This document shows, piece after piece, positions 1-4,740 of a DNA stretch of 5,228 bases (position 1 is the stretch's first letter; every line of letters starts with the position of its first letter). A model generated the notes under the pieces. The model made no database searches. It was not told where the DNA came from and was given only the letters and a program-made list of their open reading frames with translations. The position numbers and the translations under genes were made by a program. The DNA is from an uncultured Alphaproteobacteria bacterium. Lineage in GTDB: Bacteria > Pseudomonadota > Alphaproteobacteria > RF32 > CAG-239. The stretch covers positions 1 to 5,228 of the forward strand of contig USCF01000090.1 of NCBI GenBank assembly GCA_900553115.1, written 5' to 3'.

Positions 1-270
1 CTACAGACTCTGCTGTTGTCTCTGCAGGAGTCGCCTGCTCTGTTGAATCCTCTGCACCCGCCTGAGGCAAAACAGGGAATTGTTATATTCAGGGCTAATG
101 CAAAAAGCAGCCTCAACATCTGCTGTTATTTGCCCGTTTGGATATTCAAAAGTCCACTCACAAATAACCCCTGGTTTAAGTTCGGCTTCTTCCCATAGGT
201 ACTTTACTCTTTCTTCAAAAATTCTATCAATATCCTCATTTGTGTATTTAATCTGTAAGTCTTTAGTCAT
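1..270 (-). CDS. Small unknown phage protein, probable frameshift near C-terminus
   Basis: I do not recognise this 89-residue protein. Residues 1-60 are acidic and well behaved, with a predicted helix around residues 11-30 (NEDIDRIFEERVKYLWEEAE), then beta-like sequence (ICEWTFEYPNGQI). The start ATG at 270 is preceded by AAAGGA at a good distance and overlaps the stop of the upstream gene by eight bases (ATGACTAA), suggesting translational coupling. The last 21 residues are suddenly Arg/Gln-rich (LRRVQRIQQSRR...) and unlike the rest. In the -1 frame, bases 82 to 1 are open to the window edge and encode an Ala/Thr/Glu-rich tail (LPQAGAEDSTEQATPAE...). One missing base near the T4 run (plus strand 69-72) would join the two. 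The real protein may therefore be longer than this window shows. The start is sure; the end is not. Confidence 0.6.
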   Translation of the reverse strand: MTKDLQIKYTNEDIDRIFEERVKYLWEEAELKPGVICEWTFEYPNGQITADVEAAFCISPEYNNSLFCLRRVQRIQQSRRLLQRQQQSL

Positions 271-442
271 TGTTCTGTTCCTTTAGTTTTTTCATCATAT
301 TATAAAGTTCGGCGTATGTATAAGAATGTTCTGCGCCGGTTTGGTCTTTGACAATTATGCCGGAATTGGCGGCTTGATTGCTAAAAAAACACCTATCCCA
401 AAAGCCGACAAACGTCAGACCGAGCGCGATTAAATCTATCAT
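263..442 (-). CDS. 59-residue small protein with hydrophobic N-terminus
   Basis: This short frame fills the space between the zinc-ribbon gene and the last gene of the window. Its ATG (442-440) overlaps the upstream TGA as ATGA, and its TAA (265-263) overlaps the next start as ATGACTAA, so it fits the coupled pattern of this operon exactly. The translation begins MIDLIALGLTFVGFWDRCFF and ends AELYNMMKKLKEQNND. Residues 2-14 are hydrophobic enough for a short membrane-associated segment, but it is interrupted by WDR. The C-terminal third is a charged helix. The family is unknown to me. A run of seven T (383-389 on the minus-strand message) lies in codons 19-20. Confidence rests on the double overlap and on the sensible composition. 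Confidence 0.75.
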   Translation of the reverse strand: MIDLIALGLTFVGFWDRCFFSNQAANSGIIVKDQTGAEHSYTYAELYNMMKKLKEQNND

Positions 443-717
443 TTCAAAACTCCGATTCTCTCAAGTGCCGTCTTCCAGCAGTTAAAATTCTTATCCTCTA
501 TCGGTTTGTCTTCCGGATAGTATTTTGCCCGTTTAAGCCATTCTTCATAACATTTTGGGCAATAGTATCTGTTTAGAACAGCAATATAGTATCCGTCAAA
601 AGACGCTTCGCCGCACCAGTCGCATATTCCTAGAGCATAGCCGCCTTCAACCTCTTGTAATTCCTTTACGGTCAGTTTTATAACTTTAAATTGTGTTTCC
701 TTTACAATTTCAGCCAT
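439..717 (-). CDS. Zinc-ribbon small phage protein
   Basis: This 92-residue protein contains two cysteine pairs, CDWC and CPKC, separated by 18 residues (about residues 34-58 in total), the layout of a treble-clef or zinc-ribbon knuckle binding one zinc ion. A further single Cys lies near the C-terminus (NFNCWKT). Before the knuckle is a short strand-helix segment (FKVIKLTVKELQEVEGG). I chose ATG at 717 rather than the in-frame TTG at 723: GGAG at 729-726 lies eight bases before the ATG but only two before the TTG. The ATG lies two bases after the stop of the upstream gene, and the TGA overlaps the next start as ATGA. Such small zinc proteins in phages often bind nucleic acid or a host protein; the specific role here is unknown. 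Confidence 0.8.
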   Translation of the reverse strand: MAEIVKETQFKVIKLTVKELQEVEGGYALGICDWCGEASFDGYYIAVLNRYYCPKCYEEWLKRAKYYPEDKPIEDKNFNCWKTALERIGVLK

Positions 718-719
718 TG

Positions 720-962
720 TCAATTCTCCAAATTTTCTACGGTTTCACAGAATTTTTTTAGGTCATCGGGATTGTCAAAGTAAAATCGGTTGCCGCCATA
801 TACCGTGGAATATTTAAGGTTTTCTAAAGCCTCCTGTTCATCGTCTTCATCTTCAAAACTTATCCACTCAGCAAAAGGATTAAAGCATACCTGTGTAACG
901 TTAAATTTTTCAGCAAAATCTTTTAAGGAGTATTCAGCCAATTCTTTTTTTGTTATTGCCAT
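720..962 (-). CDS. Unknown acidic 80-residue protein
   Basis: I do not recognise the family. The N-terminal 25 residues (ITKKELAEYSLKDFAEKFNVTQV) look like a helical segment that could be a small recognition or protein-contact helix pair. They are followed by a very acidic loop (FEDEDDEQEALEN) and a mixed strand-helix end (YGGNRFYFDNPDDLKKFCETV). There is no membrane segment or metal-binding motif. The ATG at 962 has AAGGA about eight bases upstream (AAGGAAACAAGACAATG), and that ribosome site directly follows the TAA of the upstream gene. The strongly acidic character is shared by many early phage proteins, including DNA mimics, but nothing here shows that activity. Confidence 0.75.
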   Translation of the reverse strand: MAITKKELAEYSLKDFAEKFNVTQVCFNPFAEWISFEDEDDEQEALENLKYSTVYGGNRFYFDNPDDLKKFCETVENLEN

Positions 963-974
963 TGTCTTGTTTCC

Positions 975-1184
975 TTATTCAAAAAGTTTTTTATTTTTGG
1001 TTATGAAGCCGCGTTCAAAATCCAGTAGAGCTTGCAACGTGCTTAGAACGCACTCCATTACTTCTATTTGATAATCGGCTTCTTTTTGCGACAGCTTTTT
1101 ATCTGCCACCCAGCGCGGATATAAACGGCGGCGGTAGGCAATTTCGCGGCGGACTATTTGCATTTGTTCGGTTAGGGTTGCCAT
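975..1184 (-). CDS. Conserved-looking small phage protein with REIAYRRRLYPRWV motif
   Basis: This is a 69-residue basic, helical protein. Its core, REIAYRRRLYPRWVADKKLS followed by QKEADYQIEVMECVLSTL, resembles short hypothetical proteins I recall from phages and prophages of Proteobacteria that share the pattern R-R-x-Y-P-R-W-V-x-x-x-x-(L/M)-(S/T)-x-x-x-A-x-x-x-I-x-x-M. I know no assigned function. Two helices joined by the PRW turn would make a small helical hairpin rich in Arg on one side. The ATG at 1184 is preceded by AAGGA (AAGGATTAGAAAAATG), which partly overlaps the TAG stop of the upstream gene. It belongs to the same cotranscribed run as its neighbours. Confidence 0.8.
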   Translation of the reverse strand: MATLTEQMQIVRREIAYRRRLYPRWVADKKLSQKEADYQIEVMECVLSTLQALLDFERGFITKNKKLFE

Positions 1185-1188
1185 TTTT

Positions 1189-1392
1189 CTAATCCTTTAT
1201 AAAAAAGTTTGTGATACAGCGGATAAAAGCCGCGTCCGTAAATTTTGACTTGACGATTGAAGCCGGCAGGACGACAACCGTTGGGTCTTTGGGATTATCT
1301 GCCGTGCGTATAATAATGTGTCTTTCGCCCTCTTCGTTAAACGCGGCAATCTCTATATTGATTTGAGCGTTATCGGTTTTGATTATGTTCAT
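1189..1392 (-). CDS. Unknown 67-residue protein
   Basis: I do not recognise this protein. Residues 1-50 look like alternating beta strands (NAQINIEIAAFN, ERHIIIRTAD, PTVVVLPASIV), and the C-terminus is a hydrophobic helix (FTDAAFIRCITNFFIK). That end is too short and interrupted to be called a membrane span with confidence. The ATG at 1392 overlaps the TGA of the DUF2786 gene as ATGA, and GAGG lies nine bases upstream inside that gene, so the two are probably translationally coupled. The gene ends TAG, four bases before the next start. Confidence 0.75.
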   Translation of the reverse strand: MNIIKTDNAQINIEIAAFNEEGERHIIIRTADNPKDPTVVVLPASIVKSKFTDAAFIRCITNFFIKD

Positions 1393-2078
1393 TGTGTTAC
1401 CTCGTCTAAAATCTTAAATTCATCGCCTTTTTTAACACCGGCTTGAAAAGCGGCATAATCTACACCGCGCTGACGGCGGGCGCGTCCGGCTTTGAGCTTT
1501 AAGCCAAAATCATTTTCAAAAGAATTTTCTAAATTCTGTTCATTCAAAACGACTAAATCCCTGCCGGTCGCCTCTGCGGTCGCTTGCTTGCGGTCATCTA
1601 CCAACTGTTCCAGCTTGGCGGCTATTTTTGTATAAAAGCCATCGTGAAACGAGGTTTTGACCTCGGTTCGGCTCGTGCCGCGGCGGTTTTTGCGGTATTC
1701 GTCCGAACAAAGATAGTCGGTAAAAGACAGAGACAGCGAAAAGGTCCCGCGTTTTACCATATCTTTTGCCAAGTTCACGTTATCCGGTGCGCCGTAAAAA
1801 GCGTAAGTGTTGGTTGAAGAAAGCGACAGAACGCCGAAAAAATCGGCAACGGCGCAAAGAAACTGCGAAAACGTAAAAGTTTTGTCTTCTAAGATGTCGC
1901 TCAAATGGATGTTGCGGGTTTTGGCGGCGGTGTGCAGCTGAAATTCCTCTATTTGGTATTTCGTCATTAAAACATTCGCCCGTTCCATTGCCGCCATTTC
2001 TTCGGCTTCGGTTGCTCCGTTGCTGCGGTTGATTTCTAACAGCTTTTTTATTTTTTCTACGATGTCGCTTTTATTCAT
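1389..2078 (-). CDS. DUF2786 domain protein
   Basis: This 229-residue protein begins with a clear DUF2786 domain (about residues 1-45): IVEKIKKLLEINRSNGATEAEEMAAMERANVLMTKYQIEE in overlapping parts, with the family's KI-x-KLL start, the NGATEAEE-type turn and the A-x-x-LM-x-K-Y helix. The following region (about 60-225) resembles the domain often found after DUF2786 in phage proteins, with YAFYGAPDNVNLAKDM, FHDGFYTKIAAKL and FQAGVKKGDEF. No catalytic residues are known to me for the family, which is common in phages, prophages and actinobacteria. The ATG at 2078 lies one base after the TAA of the GapR-like gene, without a strong ribosome site, so translation probably depends on coupling. The overlapping plus-strand frame at 1584-1817 is a shadow. 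Confidence 0.9.
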   Translation of the reverse strand: MNKSDIVEKIKKLLEINRSNGATEAEEMAAMERANVLMTKYQIEEFQLHTAAKTRNIHLSDILEDKTFTFSQFLCAVADFFGVLSLSSTNTYAFYGAPDNVNLAKDMVKRGTFSLSLSFTDYLCSDEYRKNRRGTSRTEVKTSFHDGFYTKIAAKLEQLVDDRKQATAEATGRDLVVLNEQNLENSFENDFGLKLKAGRARRQRGVDYAAFQAGVKKGDEFKILDEVTQ

Positions 2079-2079
2079 C

Positions 2080-2394
2080 TTACAAGTCCAATGCTCGTTT
2101 GTAGGTTTCCAAAACCAATTCCTGCTCGTCGCGGTCGGCGGCGTTCATCTTACGCAGTTTAATAACCGCCCGCATAATTTTGACATCAAAGCCTGCTGAT
2201 TTTGCTTCGGCGAAAATATCGCGAATATCGCTTTGAATGCCTTTCTTTTCTTCTTCCAAGCGTTCAATACGCTCAATCAGATAACGCAGACGGTCAACAG
2301 CCACGCCGCCGACTTCTTTTTTGTACTGGGGAGAAGCAGCCGCCGGAGTGGCGTTGGCTTCTTCCACCACGTTTTCTGGTGTTGCAATATCCAT
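2080..2394 (-). CDS. GapR-like (DUF2312) nucleoid-associated protein
   Basis: Residues 30-104 match the GapR/DUF2312 family closely: VAVDRLRYLIERIERLEEEK is the first long coiled-coil helix, then AEAKSAGFDVKIMRAVIKLRK and EQELVLETYKRALDL. In Caulobacter, GapR is a small nucleoid protein whose oligomers encircle overtwisted AT-rich DNA and help topoisomerases ahead of polymerases; that is established for the host family and inferred here. The basic LRK stretch (80-82) corresponds to the family's DNA-contact region. Residues 1-29 are an acidic, Ala/Pro-rich extension (EEANATPAAASPQYKKE), apparently disordered and somewhat longer than the leader of the chromosomal protein as I recall it. The start is well fixed by AAGGAG six bases before the ATG. 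It may organise phage DNA, aid replication or interfere with the host GapR. Confidence 0.92.
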   Translation of the reverse strand: MDIATPENVVEEANATPAAASPQYKKEVGGVAVDRLRYLIERIERLEEEKKGIQSDIRDIFAEAKSAGFDVKIMRAVIKLRKMNAADRDEQELVLETYKRALDL

Positions 2395-2397
2395 TTT

Positions 2398-2706
2398 TTA
2401 CTCCTTGTTTGGGGTGGAATCGTTTTCGGTTAATTTGCCTAACATCTTGCTGACACCGATAAGACCGGCGGCCATTTTAATGTTTTTAGGCACACCAAGA
2501 TATAAATGGGCTAGGTCGTTTGTTCTGCCGTAAGTAGTTATTTGAGCGGCAAAAACTTTTTCCTCATTACCTATTCCCGCTTCCGGTTCTTTTGCCATTG
2601 CCATAAACATATAGGCACCGATTCCGCCCGGAAGTTTTTTGACTTCTTCCAATGTTTGTTCAATTTTCTTTACGATTTCTTCCGGTGTTAATTCTTTTTC
2701 TGACAT
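2398..2706 (-). CDS. Unknown 102-residue protein, first gene of left-hand unit
   Basis: I do not recognise this protein. It has an acidic helical N-terminus (ELTPEEIVKKIEQTLEEVKKL), a Gly/Met-rich middle (GGIGAYMFMAMAKEPEAGIG), then a strand-like stretch (KVFAAQITTYG) and a C-terminal helix (NIKMAAGLIGVSKMLGKL). The repeated Met/Ala/Gly helices are mildly hydrophobic but are not a clear membrane span. The ATG at 2706 has AAAGGA about eight bases upstream. It follows a gap of about 146 bases after the nuclease gene, so it is probably the first gene after a new transcription start or an internal processing point. The stop precedes the GapR-like start by three bases. Confidence 0.75.
   Translation of the reverse strand: MSEKELTPEEIVKKIEQTLEEVKKLPGGIGAYMFMAMAKEPEAGIGNEEKVFAAQITTYGRTNDLAHLYLGVPKNIKMAAGLIGVSKMLGKLTENDSTPNKE
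2401..2406 (-). promoter_or_regulatory. Strong ribosome binding site of the GapR-like gene
   Basis: AAGGAG reads on the minus strand six bases before the ATG at 2394, directly before the upstream stop codon TAA (2400-2398). It is one of the closest matches to the Shine-Dalgarno consensus in the window, so the GapR-like protein is probably made in good amount and independently of its neighbour. Confidence 0.8.
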
Positions 2707-2761
2707 TTTAGTTTCCTTTCTGTTGTTAATGTTTTTGTTGTTACTGTTACCCCTCTATTGA

Positions 2762-2777
2762 CATTGCTGGCGCAATG
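2762..2777. repeat. Perfect 6-bp dyad in the intergenic gap
   Basis: CATTGC-TGGC-GCAATG is a perfect inverted repeat with a four-base centre, about 56 bases before the first start of the left-hand unit. It could be an operator for a dimeric regulator of that unit or a small RNA hairpin. No convincing -35/-10 pair could be fixed around it. Confidence 0.45.
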
Positions 2778-2786
2778 GCTTTATGG

Positions 2787-2830
2787 ATTCTCGGGACTGG
2801 CACAGCCTGCGGGGTGTGCCGCCCAAGAAT
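2787..2830. repeat. Interrupted 44-base palindromic element between the two gene groups
   Basis: The arms pair as ATTCT (2787-2791) with AGAAT (2826-2830), GGG (2793-2795) with CCC (2822-2824), and GGCACA (2799-2804) with TGTGCC (2815-2820). The top can close further through CC/GG around TGCG. It is GC-rich compared with its surroundings and is flanked by GTC before ATTC on the minus strand and CCA after the closing arm. This GTCATTC...GAATCC shape is like dispersed palindromic repeats I recall from bacterial chromosomes, including alphaproteobacteria and Neisseria. Neither strand has a T-run after the stem, so it is not a typical intrinsic terminator. It may protect the 3' end of the recombination mRNA or mark a transcript boundary. 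Confidence 0.7.
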
Positions 2831-2852
2831 GACAATAAAGAAAGAGAGAGAT

Positions 2853-3842
2853 TTATTTGATTTGTTTAATCTTGCATATCCAGCAAGAGGTCTCTTTCAT
2901 ATACGGAGCCTTGAGGTCGTCCGGCATTGCCTTAGTATCTACCGACTTGCGGATTTGTTCCTTACCGGTAATTTCAAAGTTCTGACCGACAAAGGCGTGC
3001 GGTATCTGCTTAAAGGTGGCTTTGATTTCCTCGTCCAAGTCCTTATATTCTGACACAGCAGGCAGCAGCTGTTCGCGGCGGGTTAGTTTTTCTTCTAACG
3101 CTTCGTTATTGATAAAATCCGCCGGTTTGTTGTTGACATCGGTCAAGCACAGAGACGAGAACGGACAGCGGTCGCACAGTTCCGGCTTATATTCCGGCGT
3201 TGGAAACGTGCCTTTTTTCTTCATCTCCCAAAGGCGTTCCAAGCGGGCGAGGATATATTCACATTCGCCGTAGTCCAGCGTTACGAGAATAATCTTTTCG
3301 GTGCGGAAGTTGGAGATGATGAATAAACCGGCTTCCTGACTGTTGCCGTAAAGATACAGCTGCATTTGACGCAAATATTTGCGGTACAGCGGTTTTTTCT
3401 TAAAATCGTCCAGCGAGTTAATCATATTAAACGAATTTTCGTTCATAGATTTAATTTCTACCGGTACGGCTTTGCCTTTCCAGAGGATTTTGCCGTCTAT
3501 CTTGCCGGAAGCGATAACCTCTCCGGCGCGGTTTTTGATTTCAAACGGGGATTGAGTTTCTACAAACTCCAAACCCAGCTCGTAGCCGATACGGTTTTTC
3601 ACGTTTTCTTCTTCTTTGTTGCCCGCGTCAAAAATGGCTTGCAAACCGGCGTCGTGAAGTTCGCGCTTGTCCCAATCCAACACCGAATGAAGCATATAAC
3701 AGTCGCATTCGTGAATGTCGGAGCAAGTGAAAGCCCGCTTCGGGTAACGGCTGATTTTGCCGTTTAGAACGCTTAGGCGTTTATCTACAATGTAGTCCGC
3801 CAAAGATGAAGCGTCTTGTAAATTTGCAAAAGCGTATGGCAT
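2853..3842 (-). CDS. Cas4/RecB-like PD-(D/E)XK exonuclease
   Basis: This 329-residue protein carries the core of the PD-(D/E)XK nuclease fold: GKIDG with Asp116, then VEIKS giving Glu129 and Lys131, then the QMQLY motif (Q159...Y163) typical of RecB/Cas4 nucleases. A C-x2-C-x5-C cluster (C223, C226, C232; CDRCPFSSLC) lies after the core and Cys40/46/48 lie before it, the split arrangement that binds a 4Fe-4S cluster in Cas4 and AddB-type enzymes. The C-terminal part (about 255-329) holds a helix (EYKDLDEEIKATF) and a strand region common in phage members. Such enzymes resect DNA ends. I start at ATG 3842, with AAAGGGGG just upstream and one-base overlap with the previous TAA, rather than the GTG at 3863. 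No CRISPR genes are nearby, so a phage recombination role fits better than spacer acquisition. Confidence 0.88.
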   Translation of the reverse strand: MPYAFANLQDASSLADYIVDKRLSVLNGKISRYPKRAFTCSDIHECDCYMLHSVLDWDKRELHDAGLQAIFDAGNKEEENVKNRIGYELGLEFVETQSPFEIKNRAGEVIASGKIDGKILWKGKAVPVEIKSMNENSFNMINSLDDFKKKPLYRKYLRQMQLYLYGNSQEAGLFIISNFRTEKIILVTLDYGECEYILARLERLWEMKKKGTFPTPEYKPELCDRCPFSSLCLTDVNNKPADFINNEALEEKLTRREQLLPAVSEYKDLDEEIKATFKQIPHAFVGQNFEITGKEQIRKSVDTKAMPDDLKAPYMKETSCWICKIKQIK

Positions 3843-4582
3843 TATTTGCCCCCTTTCAGCCACTCAATAACCTTGTTGTAGTCTTTGGTTATTAAGTCGT
3901 GCGGGTCCTTAATATTAAATTGGGCTATATAGTTGCTTACGTCCTGTTCGGTTTTGCCGGACTCCTTATAAATCGCGTAAAAGCGGTTATATTGCGCCAA
4001 GCTGATTTTATTGTTATCTTGAGCCTTTTTGTCATAATTGACCTTTGAAGTCTTTTTCTGGTCTATACCGCCGTCCTGCACTTCTTCCCAAGTTAAGTTC
4101 CGAATACCCAAAATACGGGTTACTCCGTTTACGACCATATTAGAATAGGCAGCTTTGCGGATATTGGTTTCGTCAATTTCCGACAGCGGTTTAATTTGTC
4201 CGTGGGCTTTGGCAAAAAATTGGTCTTTTTGGCTGCAAGTGCCGACCGCGGTTATATTGTCCGCGCCCAAAGTAAACACGCCGGAATACTCATAGAAATA
4301 ATATTGTCCCTTTTCGTCCGAAGTAATAATTTTTTCGGATTTGACATCTTTCCAGCAGACACCGAACAAGCGGGCGATTTTTTCAGCCCCGGAGCAAGTT
4401 AAATACGGCTTGCCCTCTTGGTCAACCCAATCATTGTGATTGGTGCGGGAAATTGACAGCTTGACGATTTTATCCAGCTGGGCAATACGGCGGTTTGCCG
4501 CGGCCAAAATGTCTTCGGTTACGTCCAGCTGATTGGACGGCGACATTGTGATAATTTCGTTGTCTGATTCTGTGTTACACAT
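3842..4582 (-). CDS. Putative phage recombination (single-strand annealing-like) protein
   Basis: This 246-residue protein is probably the DNA-binding partner of the adjacent nuclease. Residues 24-80 (ILAAANRRIAQLDKIVKLSI, then GKPYLTCSGAEKIARLFGV) and 140-168 (NIRKAAYSNMVVNGVTRILG, then IRNLTWEEV) resemble conserved blocks I recall in phage recombination-region proteins of uncertain class. The last 50 residues (LAQYNRFYAIYKESGKTEQD..., ending DYNKVIEWLKGGK) look like the small helical C-terminal module that recurs on ERF, RecT-like and related phage proteins. A middle strand-rich segment (QYYFYEYSGVFTLG) would suit the annealing-protein core. Function is inferred from this and from the one-base overlap with a PD-(D/E)XK exonuclease; I cannot assign RecT, Erf or Rad52 class. 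ATG at 4582 has GGAG eight bases upstream. Confidence 0.6.
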   Translation of the reverse strand: MCNTESDNEIITMSPSNQLDVTEDILAAANRRIAQLDKIVKLSISRTNHNDWVDQEGKPYLTCSGAEKIARLFGVCWKDVKSEKIITSDEKGQYYFYEYSGVFTLGADNITAVGTCSQKDQFFAKAHGQIKPLSEIDETNIRKAAYSNMVVNGVTRILGIRNLTWEEVQDGGIDQKKTSKVNYDKKAQDNNKISLAQYNRFYAIYKESGKTEQDVSNYIAQFNIKDPHDLITKDYNKVIEWLKGGK

Positions 4583-4590
4583 TTGTGTTT

Positions 4591-4594
4591 CTCC
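4591..4594 (-). promoter_or_regulatory. Ribosome binding site of the putative annealing protein
   Basis: GGAG lies eight bases before the ATG at 4582 and just after the tandem-like stop region (TAA then TAG) of the 47-residue gene. It fixes the start of the 246-residue protein. Confidence 0.75.
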
Positions 4595-4596
4595 TA

Positions 4597-4740
4597 TTAT
4601 AATTTTTGATTAGTTAATTGTTCAAAACGAGCGACTTGGCGGTCGGCAGCGTCAAAAGCCTTTTCCAGCTCGCGGTTTTGCCAAACGGTAAAAGCTGACA
4701 GCGCAAGACAAAGCAAAATCAATAAATTGGTTTTAGTCAT
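4597..4740 (-). CDS. 47-residue membrane-anchored small protein
   Basis: This short frame fills the space between the 137-residue gene and the putative annealing protein. It starts MTKTNLLILLCLALSAFTVW, a lysine followed by about 15 hydrophobic residues, so it is a probable signal anchor or single membrane span. The rest (NRELEKAFDAADRQVARFEQ...) is a charged amphipathic helix able to form a short coiled coil. The Cys at position 11 is not in a standard lipobox. The ATG overlaps the upstream TAA by eight bases (ATGACTAA), and the stop TAA is closely followed by the next ribosome site. The layout is loosely like an Rz-type or small inner-membrane protein, but it lies in a recombination operon with no lysis genes in view. 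Function unknown. Confidence 0.72.
   Translation of the reverse strand: MTKTNLLILLCLALSAFTVWQNRELEKAFDAADRQVARFEQLTNQKL

Noticed and set aside
381..391. T7 run in the 59-residue gene as a programmed -1 frameshift site
   Set aside because: The heptamer is in a slippery phase (T-TTT-TTT), but the -1 frame meets TAG at once, giving only a truncated product, and no downstream stem is evident.
1584..1817. Plus-strand frame of 77 codons opposite the DUF2786 gene
   Set aside because: The opposite strand encodes a recognisable domain over the same bases, the frame has no ribosome site of note, and its translation matches nothing.
2787..2830. Palindrome as a rho-independent terminator
   Set aside because: Neither strand has a run of T after the closing arm, so the standard terminator structure is absent.
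3366..3767. Plus-strand frame of 133 codons opposite the nuclease
   Set aside because: It is antisense to the catalytic core of the PD-(D/E)XK protein; its Phe/Val-rich composition is what antisense of Lys/Asp/Glu-rich codons gives.
2853..3842. CRISPR-associated Cas4 from an adaptation module
   Set aside because: No repeat array, cas1 or cas2 is present, and the neighbours fit a phage recombination operon.
3842..3863. GTG at 3863 as the nuclease start
   Set aside because: It would lengthen the overlap to 22 bases and lacks a well-placed ribosome site, whereas AAAGGGGG stands directly upstream of ATG 3842.
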